The position numbers and the translations under genes are program-made. Below the pieces are notes generated by a model. That model worked only from the letters and a program-made list of their open reading frames with translations, did not search any database and had not been told where the DNA came from. From DAIUFH01 sp036844705 (lineage in GTDB: Bacteria > Bacillota > Clostridia > Tissierellales > Tissierellaceae): DNA of 46,412 nt. Location of the stretch: assembly GCA_036844705.1 (NCBI GenBank), contig DAIUFH010000009.1, positions 1-46,412 on the forward strand. The letters run 5' to 3'. Below, piece after piece: positions 1 to 7,833 of this stretch (its first letter is position 1; every line of letters begins with the position of its first letter).

Positions 1-1154
1 CTATCCACTAAATTATGAGCTTCATCAATAAGAAAAACATACTTATTTCCCTCAGTATCAAAAAACCTCCTTAAATAAACCTGTGGATCAAAAACATAAT
101 TATAATCACAGATAATTGCATCACACCAAAGACTTACATCCAATTCAAATTCAAAGGGACAAACATTGTGCTTTACTGCATATGATAAAACTATATCTCT
201 TGTCATTAAATCCTCATTATGAAATATATCCATTATTGCATCATTTACTCGATCAAAGTGACCCTTTGCCGCCTTACAATCCCTTGGGTTACATTTCACT
301 TCATCATTGGTGCATATTTTATCCTTTGCAGTAATTACCAAAGCCTTTGTCCTGAGCCCCTTATCTATCAAAAGCTCCATTGTTGCTTTTGGTACTTCTC
401 TAGTTATTGTCTTTGCAGTTAGATAAAAAATTTTATTAGTCAAACCTTCTCCTATGGATTTTATGCTTGGATATAAGGTGGACATAGTCTTACCTATTCC
501 AGTGGGAGCCTGAGCAAAGATATGCTTTCCTTCTTTAATAGTAGTATAAGCCGCCACTGCCAACTCTCTCTGTCCACGTCTATATCTTGCAAATGGAAAC
601 TTTAGCTCCTTAATTGTCTTATCCCTTATCTCACCCCAATCAAAGGTTAAATTAGCCCATTCTATGTACATATCTATAATTTTAAAGAAAAATTCATCTA
701 ATTCATCCTTTGTAAAGGTCACTAGAAATTTTTTTGTTTCTTCTGATTCAATATGAAAATAAGTTAATTGAATCTTAAGTTTTTCCAAGTTATTTTGGGT
801 AGCATAAATATATCCATATATTTTAGCCTGAGCCCAGTGCAATGGATTATAATCTTCCTCTATATATTCCAAGTCCTTTGTTGTACTTTTTATTTCATCA
901 ATTATAATTTCATCTTCACTAGTAAAAATTCCGTCAGCTCTGCCCTCGATAAGTATTGTATACTTACCATATTCTATATCATGTTTTAGATAGACCTCAG
1001 CTTTGTACTCATGTCCATATGAGGCTTGTACTTTTTGATGAGCTAGAGTTCCTTCAACAGCTCTATTCATTGACATAAAGCTATTGTCAATATCACCTGA
1101 GCGAAGCACAAACTCAACTAAGTTCCTTACGGATATTCTTATTGTATTGTTCAT
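1..1154 (-). CDS. Rad3/XPD-DinG-like ATP-dependent helicase with N-terminal PD-(D/E)XK-like domain (5' part, cut by window edge)
   Basis: An open frame runs from ATG at 1154 to the window edge (384 codons) with no stop. N-terminal residues resemble a RecB-type nuclease fold: H40, G71-R-A-D74 and the E87-x-K89 of DEIKS. A Walker A motif APTGIGKT lies at 216-223 and the DEAH box at 377-380. Between them C281, C288, C293 and C332 (the last in VCPFE) are placed like the 4Fe-4S cysteines of XPD/DinG helicases, followed by DYNYVFDP. Known family role: superfamily 2 5'-3' DNA helicase in repair. The C-terminal helicase domain lies outside the window. Whether the nuclease-like domain cuts DNA is inference. 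A weak GGGATGAT ribosome site precedes the ATG. The gene is first in its reading direction here, followed upstream by repeat-bearing spacer. Confidence 0.88.
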   Translation of the reverse strand, partial: MNNTIRISVRNLVEFVLRSGDIDNSFMSMNRAVEGTLAHQKVQASYGHEYKAEVYLKHDIEYGKYTILIEGRADGIFTSEDEIIIDEIKSTTKDLEYIEEDYNPLHWAQAKIYGYIYATQNNLEKLKIQLTYFHIESEETKKFLVTFTKDELDEFFFKIIDMYIEWANLTFDWGEIRDKTIKELKFPFARYRRGQRELAVAAYTTIKEGKHIFAQAPTGIGKTMSTLYPSIKSIGEGLTNKIFYLTAKTITREVPKATMELLIDKGLRTKALVITAKDKICTNDEVKCNPRDCKAAKGHFDRVNDAIMDIFHNEDLMTRDIVLSYAVKHNVCPFEFELDVSLWCDAIICDYNYVFDPQVYLRRFFDTEGNKYVFLIDEAHNLVD

Positions 1155-1245
1155 AATATCATCCCTTGTTAAATCAAACTAGCTCCATTATACCATAAAA
1201 CGCAAAAAGCACTCTATTAAGAGTAGACCACCAAAAAACATTCTT

Positions 1246-1330
1246 GTCATCCTGGGAAGACATTATAATATCTTCTATCGAAGAATCCCGGGTTAAACCC
1301 TAGATTCTTCACTTACGTCCAGAATGGCAG
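1246..1330. repeat. dispersed intergenic repeat, copy 1
   Basis: GTCATCCTGGGAAGA, CGAAGAATCCCGGGTT and then GATTCTTCACTTACGTCC fill the spacer between the helicase and glutaredoxin genes (1155-1385). The same words recur at 1740-1851 and 31948-32024. In this copy the two halves appear in swapped order compared with copy 2. The core resembles the GTCATTCTGAGCGAAG.. / CGAAGAATC words that are scattered in many bacterial genomes. No gene is seen in this spacer. Confidence 0.7.
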
Positions 1331-1385
1331 ATATTAAAACTAGTTTTTAAGTGGTTTCACATTAAAGAGTGCTTCTACATATGTT

Positions 1386-1619
1386 CTATAGTCCTAATAA
1401 ATTGTCTATATTTTCTTTATCGAATCCAACAACTATTGTACCATTGATATCCAGTACTGGTACTCCACGTTGTCCTGATTTTTCAACCATTTCCATTGCC
1501 TTTTCCCTATCAGTCTGTACATTATATTCTGTAAATTCAATATCATTTGAATTCAAATACTCCTTTACCTTTGTACACCAAGGACAAGTACTAGTCGAAT
1601 ATACGATTACATTATTCAC
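1386..1619 (-). CDS. glutaredoxin/NrdH-like thiol-disulfide protein
   Basis: A small thioredoxin-fold protein of about 77 residues. The redox motif CPWC lies near the N-terminus after the VIVYSTST strand, and the cis-proline motif GVPV sits about 40 residues later, followed by GFDKENI, as in glutaredoxin-like/NrdH proteins. The frame also opens at an ATG at 1625, but the GGAGGG ribosome site abuts that ATG. It is correctly spaced from the GTG at 1619, so I take GTG. Family role: reduction of protein disulfides or mixed disulfides in the cytoplasm. The specific partner is unknown, since no ribonucleotide reductase is nearby. It stands alone, between two repeat-bearing spacers. Confidence 0.88.
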   Translation of the reverse strand: MNNVIVYSTSTCPWCTKVKEYLNSNDIEFTEYNVQTDREKAMEMVEKSGQRGVPVLDINGTIVVGFDKENIDNLLGL

Positions 1620-1679
1620 AAACATCCCTCCATTTATTGTTTAAAATAGTATATGTATTTTTAAATTATACCCAAATTC

Positions 1680-1733
1680 AATTCACAATGCACAATTCAC
1701 AAATCCAATTCACAGTTCACAAATCCAATTCAC
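1680..1733. repeat. heptameric AATTCAC direct repeats
   Basis: The unit AATTCAC (variants AATGCAC, AGTTCAC) occurs six times in 54 bases, interrupted twice by AAATCC. It directly abuts dispersed repeat copy 2. A related array lies inside bioY at 20944-20975. Confidence 0.8.
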
Positions 1734-1739
1734 AATTTA

Positions 1740-1851
1740 AACCCGGGATGCTTCACTTACGTTCATCATGACATATGAAGTGCCTTCGGAATGACAACAA
1801 TGTCATCCTGAGATGGACAGTATAATGATTCCTTCGAAGGATCTCGGGTTT
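1740..1851. repeat. dispersed intergenic repeat, copy 2
   Basis: Begins AACCCGGGATGCTTCACTTACG and ends CGAAGGATCTCGGGTTT, with ATGACA..TGTCAT arms inside, so the ends and the middle can pair into a long imperfect hairpin. It lies just 3' of the SH3 gene (minus strand) and could act as its terminator. Confidence 0.7.
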
Positions 1852-1865
1852 AATGAAAAGATTCT

Positions 1866-2201
1866 TTATTGTAAAAATTCCGAGGAACAATATCCAACTT
1901 CACCTTGATAAATTACCTTATACCAGCCTTCAGTATTTTCCATTATCTCTACCATCTCCCCATCTGGTATAGTTAGTATTATACTATAGTCGGTACCTGG
2001 TCCTATTCGAAGATTTAAATTACCTGTAGTATGTTTATAAACTTTTATTGTAGTAGGAGTTTCAGTTTCCTCTTCTATATTTGTTACAGGGGCATCCTTG
2101 GCAACATCTGCCCTACTCTTTTTTATAATATTGGGAAGTATGATTAAACTTATGAGCAAAAATACTACAATTGCTAATACAAGCTTTGTGTTTTCTTTCA
2201 T
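1866..2201 (-). CDS. membrane-anchored SH3b-domain protein
   Basis: 111 residues. One hydrophobic helix (about residues 7-24) with a lysine on its N-terminal side acts as an anchor or uncleaved signal. A short Glu/Thr-rich linker follows, then one bacterial SH3 domain (about 58-109) with the typical NLNLRIGPGTDYSII, GWYKV and GEVGYCSSEFL words. Bacterial SH3b domains bind cell-wall peptides, so an extracytoplasmic role at the wall is inferred. No enzymatic domain is attached. A GGGGTGAG ribosome site precedes the ATG. It is encoded 19 bases after the AI-2E family gene on the same strand, so the two may be co-transcribed. Confidence 0.85.
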   Translation of the reverse strand: MKENTKLVLAIVVFLLISLIILPNIIKKSRADVAKDAPVTNIEEETETPTTIKVYKHTTGNLNLRIGPGTDYSIILTIPDGEMVEIMENTEGWYKVIYQGEVGYCSSEFLQ

Positions 2202-2220
2202 AATCTCACCCCTGTAAATT

Positions 2221-3369
2221 TTATACTTCTTTGATGTTCTTAATTTTTAATCTGTAATTAACAGCTTCTCTAAATAAAGTATATAATATTGAGCCAATCG
2301 GTATAAATAACAATATTCCTAATACACCCAACATTCTTCCACCTACAGTTACAGCTACCAATATCCAAATAGACGGAAGACCTGCAGCTTTACCTACTAC
2401 ATGAGGATAGATAAGATTTCCCTCTATCTGTTGAATAATTAAAAACATAATTATAAACCAAAGTGCCTTGGATGGACTTTCCACAAATATAAGAAATGCT
2501 CCTATACCGCATCCTATAAATGCACCAACCATTGGTACTAAAGCTGTTATGGATATAATTAAACTGATTATCAGTGCATATGGGAATTTGAATATAAGCA
2601 TAGCTACTAAAAACATACCGCCTATTATTAATGCCTCAACTAGCTGACCTGTAATAAAATTTGCAAATACATGGTTAGATAAATCACCTATGTAGAATAT
2701 TCTAAGGGCAGTTTTTTCAGGCAAAAATGCCAATATTGCCTTTTTAAGCTGTCTAGATAGAGTCTCTTTCTGAAATAATATATATATGGAAAATATAAAT
2801 GCCAATATGAATGTAATGAAGCTTCCCATTAATGAAGATGCAAATGAATATGTACTATTTACCCAATCCAAAGCACTTCTTTTAAAAAAGGATAACAAGT
2901 TCTCCTCTATACCTACCCAGTCTACATTAATGCTATTTATCCATGTTGTAAGCTCTGGATTATCTATAAGATTTTTAACTATATATACTTGCCATTCTTG
3001 CCAGTTTGCTTGCAATTTTAAGGCAAGTTCTTGAATAGTCTGAACCAACTCAGGTATTACTATAAAAGACATGATTATTATTGTTGTTACAAATATTATC
3101 AATGTAATTAAATAGCTTATTATTCGTTTGATACTATCCCTGACATTTTTTAATAAGCTCCTCTGACCAAAGAATAATTTTTCTATATACATCATTGGAC
3201 CATTCAAAATAAATGCCATTGAAGCTCCAAAAATAAATGGAGAGAATATTGAAAGTAATTTCCAAAGAAGATTACCAATACCCGATAAGTTGTCTAATAG
3301 ATACATTAGTATGATCGCATATGTTATCAAAAATACAGCATTTTTTATACGCCTTGATTTTAAATCCAT
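2221..3369 (-). CDS. AI-2E family transporter (PerM/YdbO-type membrane protein)
   Basis: 382 residues with about eight hydrophobic segments: two near the N-terminus, one at about 68-95, then a long soluble stretch, then the C-terminal bundle. The C-terminal half carries the family-typical FITGQLVEALIIGG, PLVPMVG-like (ALVPMVGAFIG) and QQIEGNLIYPHVVGK motifs, which identify the AI-2E/UPF0118 family at about its normal length. Some members export small molecules or ions and one was linked to autoinducer-2, but the substrate here cannot be told. A short gap and a hairpin at 3396-3426 separate it from the upstream CNNM/CBS gene. Confidence 0.9.
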   Translation of the reverse strand: MDLKSRRIKNAVFLITYAIILMYLLDNLSGIGNLLWKLLSIFSPFIFGASMAFILNGPMMYIEKLFFGQRSLLKNVRDSIKRIISYLITLIIFVTTIIIMSFIVIPELVQTIQELALKLQANWQEWQVYIVKNLIDNPELTTWINSINVDWVGIEENLLSFFKRSALDWVNSTYSFASSLMGSFITFILAFIFSIYILFQKETLSRQLKKAILAFLPEKTALRIFYIGDLSNHVFANFITGQLVEALIIGGMFLVAMLIFKFPYALIISLIISITALVPMVGAFIGCGIGAFLIFVESPSKALWFIIMFLIIQQIEGNLIYPHVVGKAAGLPSIWILVAVTVGGRMLGVLGILLFIPIGSILYTLFREAVNYRLKIKNIKEV

Positions 3370-3395
3370 TTAAACACCAACCTTATATACTAAAA

Positions 3396-3426
3396 TGTCA
3401 GGCACCTATATTAATAGTACCTGACA
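3396..3426 (-). terminator. hairpin terminator after the CNNM/CBS gene
   Basis: Arms TGTCAGGTAC and GTGCCTGACA (one G-T pair) with an 11-base AT-rich loop, followed by TTTTAG on the minus strand. It sits directly after the stop at 3432. Confidence 0.65.
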
Positions 3427-3431
3427 AATCT

Positions 3432-4781
3432 TTACTCTTCATCCTCGTCCTGATCATCTTGTTCTATTTCTTTAAGTACTATACGTACTAATTGTACCCT
3501 TTTTTCATTGATTTCCTCAACATTGAACTCAATATTTTCATATTGAACGGTAACTTTCTCACCATCTTCAGGTATGTAGCCCATTAAATCAATTAAAAGT
3601 CCACCAAGAGTATCATAATCCTCAGAATCTTCATCTAATTTTGTTCCAAGATTACTATTCAATTCTTTAATAGATATTGAACCCTTTGCAATAAAATTAT
3701 CATCATCAATTTTTCTGATATCAGGTTCATCATGGTCATATTCATCATCTATATCACCAACGATTTCTTCTATTAAGTCCTCCATAGTCACCAGACCTGA
3801 AAATCCACCATATTCATCTATTAGTATAGCCATATGCTTTCTTTTAGTTTGCATTTCATTAAATAAATCGGTAATATTCTTTCTTTCAGGTATAAAATAG
3901 GCTGGTCGAAGAATTTTCTTTATATCAACATTTGTAAAGCCAACTTTATATGCTTCAAGCAAAAAATCTTTTATATAAAGAATCCCTATGATATCATCTA
4001 CGTCTCCCTCATAAACCGGAATTCTTGAGTACTTAAGTTCCATCATTTCCCCAAGGTAATCCTCTATAGGATCCTCCAAATCTATCATAAAGATTTCTGT
4101 ACGTGCGGTCATAATTTCTTCTGCAAGCTTATCATCAAAACATATTACACTATCTATCATTTCTCTTTCTACAGAATTGATGACTCCTTGTTCTTGTCCT
4201 ACCTCAACCATTGAACGTATTTCCTCAAGAGTGATTTTCTCCTCAACACCTTCTGTTTTTATTCCAAAAATACGCATAATGGTATTTGTAGATAATGATA
4301 GAAAGTAAACAAACGGCGCCATTATCTTTGCTACAATATTAATAAATTTCACCGAAAACATGGAAAATTTTTCTGAATATTGTAAAGCAATTCTCTTTGG
4401 AATAAGCTCTCCAAAGACTAGTGTAATATAGGACAAAATCAATGTAACGCCAATAAAGGCAATATTATCTGCAAAAGGAACATTAAATTCCTTTAGAAAT
4501 CCTCCCAATCTACCTGATATACCTACAGCTGCAGATGCTGACGAGAAAAATCCCGCAAAGGTGATTCCTACTTGAATTGTAGATAAAAATTTCGAAGGCT
4601 CCTTTAATAAGGCTAATAACATCTTTGCCTTTTTATTGCCATCCTCTGCCATTACATTCAATTTCTTTTTATCGACTGATACCATCGCCATTTCCGCTGC
4701 GGCGAAAAACGCATTTAATAGTGTAAGAAATCCTATTAAAAGCAACTGTCCTGATATCGGGGCCCCAGATTCGTCTCCCAT
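3432..4781 (-). CDS. HlyC/CorC family protein (CNNM/DUF21, CBS pair, CorC_HlyC domain)
   Basis: 449 residues. The CNNM (DUF21) transmembrane domain spans about residues 10-190, with the diagnostic LTLLNAFFAAAEMAMVSVDKKK start and SYITLVFGELIPKRIALQ. A CBS pair follows (about 205-335: MTARTEIFMIDLE, RIPVYEGDVDDIIGILYIKD, MAILIDEYGGFSGLVTMEDLIEEIVGDI), then a C-terminal CorC_HlyC domain (about 350-435). Length and order match the family. Members are linked to Mg2+/Co2+ efflux or tolerance; the hemolysin name is historical. The acidic C-terminus (DQDEDEE) is ordinary. An AGGAGG ribosome site precedes the ATG, and a TTGACA box lies upstream in the 144-base spacer. Confidence 0.93.
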   Translation of the reverse strand: MGDESGAPISGQLLLIGFLTLLNAFFAAAEMAMVSVDKKKLNVMAEDGNKKAKMLLALLKEPSKFLSTIQVGITFAGFFSSASAAVGISGRLGGFLKEFNVPFADNIAFIGVTLILSYITLVFGELIPKRIALQYSEKFSMFSVKFINIVAKIMAPFVYFLSLSTNTIMRIFGIKTEGVEEKITLEEIRSMVEVGQEQGVINSVEREMIDSVICFDDKLAEEIMTARTEIFMIDLEDPIEDYLGEMMELKYSRIPVYEGDVDDIIGILYIKDFLLEAYKVGFTNVDIKKILRPAYFIPERKNITDLFNEMQTKRKHMAILIDEYGGFSGLVTMEDLIEEIVGDIDDEYDHDEPDIRKIDDDNFIAKGSISIKELNSNLGTKLDEDSEDYDTLGGLLIDLMGYIPEDGEKVTVQYENIEFNVEEINEKRVQLVRIVLKEIEQDDQDEDEE

Positions 4782-4925
4782 TTAGTTCCTTCCTCCTAAT
4801 TTTGCTAATACTTCAAATATAATAACATCATATTTCCCCCATTTTGTCAATATTTTCATGACCTAAATATGAAAAAATATGAAAGCTATCATATCTAGTA
4901 TACCACATAGAGCTAAAATATGTTA

Positions 4926-5345
4926 CTAAAACTTCAATAAATTGAGCCCTATATCATCATCAAATTCTCTGTCAACATAGCCATCAATAGCTTCAATAAT
5001 TATCTCCCCTGTAGCACTTATGACAGCCATATTCAAATGACCAGCCTTCACATTATGTTCTGAATTTGCCAAGGCAATATGCAAATGTATATAAGGCTCT
5101 CCATTCATTTCTGTGATATTTCCAGCTAAGGATATAATCTCCATATCCTCCTCAAGGATTGTAGACTGATATTCTTTTGTTTCAGTATTAAACAAGCCTA
5201 TTTTTGCCTTATTTACAGCACCAATGCCCGTTACTGTACCAAATTTTATATTTTGTTCCTGAGCAAATTTTTTTACTGATTCAACTATTTCTTCACCTAC
5301 ATTCAACCTAACTATATATTTGTTATTAAACTTTTTGTAAATCAT
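4926..5345 (-). CDS. PPC/PCC (DUF296) domain protein
   Basis: 139 residues forming a single PPC domain. The segment GTVTGIGAVNKAKIGLF (about 36-52) and the His-rich metal-site-like stretch H87-x-H89, H97 and H103 (HLHIALANSEHNVKAGHL) are family hallmarks. In plants this domain is joined to AT-hooks. Stand-alone bacterial forms are trimers thought to bind metal or nucleotide, with no settled function. No AT-hook is present here. The ATG has an AAGGAGG site. It is divergent from the M29 aminopeptidase gene, with 177 bases between the starts. Confidence 0.88.
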   Translation of the reverse strand: MIYKKFNNKYIVRLNVGEEIVESVKKFAQEQNIKFGTVTGIGAVNKAKIGLFNTETKEYQSTILEEDMEIISLAGNITEMNGEPYIHLHIALANSEHNVKAGHLNMAVISATGEIIIEAIDGYVDREFDDDIGLNLLKF

Positions 5346-5465
5346 AAATCTTCCTCCTTTTTAAATCTTCATCTTATAACTTTATAGCTTCCCATTTTTG
5401 TCAAAATGATAAATAAATTCTGTTTAATTATACCCAATATACTTAATTTTAACTAATCATTTACA

Positions 5466-5493
5466 TTTACTGCCGTTTTGGGTAAACTATAAC
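5466..5493 (+). promoter_or_regulatory. candidate sigma-A promoter for the M29 aminopeptidase
   Basis: TTTACT, 16-base spacer, TATAAC, about 30 bases before the GGGGTGAATGT ATG context. An overlapping alternative is TTTACA-17-TAAACT at 5460-5488. Read by eye only. Confidence 0.4.
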
Positions 5494-5522
5494 TGATTCT
5501 ATTTTAACAATGGGGTGAATGT

Positions 5523-6758
5523 ATGGATGGATTTCAAAAAAAACTAAATGAATATGCAAAGCTTACTATTGAAGTTGGTATCAATCTACAAAAAGATCAG
5601 CCATTGGTAATTTCTGCACCTGTTGAAGGAGCAGATTTCGTAAGACTACTTGCCAAAAATGCATATGAAAATGGTGCCAGTGATGTATTTATAAATTGGC
5701 ATGATGATACCTTAACAAAATTAAGATATGAAAATGCACCAATGAAAGTATTTGAAAATTTCCCGAAGTGGAAAGCTGATTCAATGATTGATTATGCAGA
5801 AAAGGGCGCAGGTTTTATCTCAATACACGCGGATGATCCTGAGCTTCTAAAAAATATTGAGTCTGATAAAATAGCTGCAGCAAATAAATCCTCTAGCATA
5901 GGTATGAAGGAGTTCAGAAAATACACAATGAACAGTATAAACTCTTGGTGTGTTATTTCTATTCCAACTAGGGGGTGGGCAAGTAGAGTATTTAAAGATG
6001 TTGATGAAGAAAAGTCTGTAGAACTGCTTTGGGATGCAATATTTAAAGCTACCAGAATAGATTTGGATAACCCAGTTGAAGCATGGGAAAAACATATTAG
6101 AACCCTTGAACAAAAGGTTAATTATTTAAATGAAAAACAGTTTAAAATATTACACTATACTTCTTCTAATGGTACTGATTTAACTATTCAATTACCAGAA
6201 GGTCATAAATGGGCTGGTGGTGACGAGTCAAATTCCAAAGGTGTAAAATTTGTAGCCAATATGCCAACGGAAGAGGTATTTACATTGCCGCATAAGAATG
6301 GAGTAAATGGTGTAGTATATAGCACCAAGCCACTAAATTATGGGGGGAAATTGATAGATAAATTTAAAATAATATTTAAAGACGGTAAGGTGGTTGATTT
6401 TGAGGCAGAAGTAGGGGAAGAAATACTAAAGGATTTGTTAGATATTGATGAGGGTGCTAAGCACTTAGGAGAAGTAGCACTTGTACCGCATAGCTCACCA
6501 ATTTCTCAATCAAATATAGTGTTTTTAAATACCCTTTTTGATGAAAATGCCAGCTGCCATTTAGCCTTTGGTAAGGCTTATCCCACAAGTATAGATGGTG
6601 GAGAAAATATGAGTGAGGAAGAACTTGAAAGTTCAGGTGTAAACAATTCACTTACTCATGAAGATTTTATGATAGGTTCTGAAGACTTATCCATTGTTGG
6701 AGAAACTAAATCAGGTGAAAAGATTCAAATCTTTAGAAATGGAGAATGGGCTATATAG
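5523..6758 (+). CDS. M29 family metallo-aminopeptidase (AmpS/AmpT-like)
   Basis: 411 residues, the usual length of the M29 (thermophilic aminopeptidase) family. Metal-ligand regions typical of AmpS/AmpT are all present: NMPTEEVFT, HLGEVALVP, ASCHLAFGKAY and the C-terminal THEDFMIGS. These supply the Glu, Glu, His, Tyr, His and Asp positions of the binuclear site. Predicted role: cytoplasmic release of N-terminal amino acids from peptides. There is no signal peptide. It converges on the MerR-TipAS gene, with a hairpin that contains its own stop codon. The AbgT/M20 genes downstream fit a general peptide-scavenging context. A GGGGTG ribosome site precedes the ATG. Confidence 0.94.
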   Translation: MDGFQKKLNEYAKLTIEVGINLQKDQPLVISAPVEGADFVRLLAKNAYENGASDVFINWHDDTLTKLRYENAPMKVFENFPKWKADSMIDYAEKGAGFISIHADDPELLKNIESDKIAAANKSSSIGMKEFRKYTMNSINSWCVISIPTRGWASRVFKDVDEEKSVELLWDAIFKATRIDLDNPVEAWEKHIRTLEQKVNYLNEKQFKILHYTSSNGTDLTIQLPEGHKWAGGDESNSKGVKFVANMPTEEVFTLPHKNGVNGVVYSTKPLNYGGKLIDKFKIIFKDGKVVDFEAEVGEEILKDLLDIDEGAKHLGEVALVPHSSPISQSNIVFLNTLFDENASCHLAFGKAYPTSIDGGENMSEEELESSGVNNSLTHEDFMIGSEDLSIVGETKSGEKIQIFRNGEWAI

Positions 6759-6768
6759 TCCATTCTCC
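6741..6768 (+). terminator. rho-independent terminator overlapping the aminopeptidase stop
   Basis: Perfect 9-bp arms GGAGAATGG / CCATTCTCC with the TAG stop in the loop, followed by ATTTTTATTTCTTTT. It may also serve the convergent MerR gene. Confidence 0.85.
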
Positions 6769-6772
6769 ATTT

Positions 6773-7534
6773 TTATTTCTTTTCAGTATATATGAATATT
6801 GCATCTCTCAACAGCTCAGCTATTCCTGCATTATCACCATCATAATATGCTCTAAATCTTTCATCATCCACATACATTTGGGCTAATCCACGGTGAGCTT
6901 CTTTATCATAGGTACCCCAGCATTGTGTAATCCATTCCTTGTGTAGCCCGGCAGCCTTTTGTGCCAACTCACTTGATGGGTCCTTATGCTTAAATGCTTC
7001 CCCTAGATAAAACTTTATCTGAGAGGCAATCTCATTTAATTTATTGAAATCTTCCTGAGTCATATTTTTAAACTTTTCGTTAGATTGTTTTACTATATCC
7101 TCACCATATTTTTCGCGAATTTCATCCCCGAATTTCTCTTCATTTTCCTTAAGAAGCTTTTCCTTTAAACCTTCAAATTTTTCTTTATCTTCCATATCAA
7201 TTTTCCCCTCCTTATAAGCCAAAGTTTTTTCTACATTGGCTAACAATTTTTCAACCCTGAATTTTTCTTCAAGAAGTTTTAAGCGATGTTCTTTAAGTGC
7301 AACCTTCTCATCAAAATCAGGCAACATGATAATATTCATTATAGTATCTAAACTCAAACCCAATTCTCTATAAAACATAATCTGCTGTAATCTGTCAACT
7401 TCCACTTTACCGTATATTCGATATCCTGATGAATTGATTCTAGCAGGCTTTAGAATACCAATCTCATCATAATATCTTAGAGTTCTGCTAGTTATACCGG
7501 CTATTATAGCTAACTTCTGCACTGTATATTCCAT
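6773..7534 (-). CDS. MerR family regulator with C-terminal TipAS domain
   Basis: 253 residues. The N-terminal MerR winged helix (about 1-70) has YTVQKLAIIAGITSRTLRYYDEIG and the SSGYRIYG wing. A long coiled-coil dimerisation helix (about 75-125) follows, and then a TipAS-type antibiotic-recognition domain (about 130-250) with HKEWITQCWGTYDKEAHRGL and FRAYYDGD. TipAL-type regulators are activated by covalent or tight binding of thiopeptides and other multidrug ligands, and usually activate a nearby exporter or their own gene. No obvious drug exporter is adjacent (the nearest is MATE at 12.6 kb), so the target is unknown. An AGGAGGTGAG site precedes the ATG. The 3' end nearly touches the aminopeptidase terminator. 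Confidence 0.92.
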   Translation of the reverse strand: MEYTVQKLAIIAGITSRTLRYYDEIGILKPARINSSGYRIYGKVEVDRLQQIMFYRELGLSLDTIMNIIMLPDFDEKVALKEHRLKLLEEKFRVEKLLANVEKTLAYKEGKIDMEDKEKFEGLKEKLLKENEEKFGDEIREKYGEDIVKQSNEKFKNMTQEDFNKLNEIASQIKFYLGEAFKHKDPSSELAQKAAGLHKEWITQCWGTYDKEAHRGLAQMYVDDERFRAYYDGDNAGIAELLRDAIFIYTEKK

Positions 7535-7719
7535 TTCTCACCTCCTAAGAATACTATATACCTTCACGCAACGTCAATGTCAATAAATATTTTTATCTTT
7601 AACCACAAATATACTTAAAATTTCACAATTATTATAAATAAAATGATAATTTCACTTTTTGTGTAGTATATATTTAATATATGGATAATGTATGTAGTGG
7701 AAATTTAAGGCATTAAATA

Positions 7720-7748
7720 TTGTTATTGTTATTTATTTGATGTATAAT
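7720..7748 (+). promoter_or_regulatory. sigma-A type promoter for abgT-like gene
   Basis: TTGTTA, 17-base spacer and a perfect TATAAT, 86 bases upstream of the transporter ATG, in the 299-base spacer after the MerR gene. The leader between promoter and gene has no recognisable riboswitch. Confidence 0.65.
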
Positions 7749-7833
7749 TAGATTAATAAGTATACGTTTTCCCAGGGAGGTGATCCAAGTAAAATTTTTT
7801 TGGCTAAAATAACTTATTAAAAGGAGGATTTTT

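Noticed and set aside
1680..1733. Short heptamer array considered as a CRISPR or origin-type iteron array
   Set aside because: The units are only 7 bases, there are no spacers, and no cas or replication gene is near. It also occurs inside bioY.
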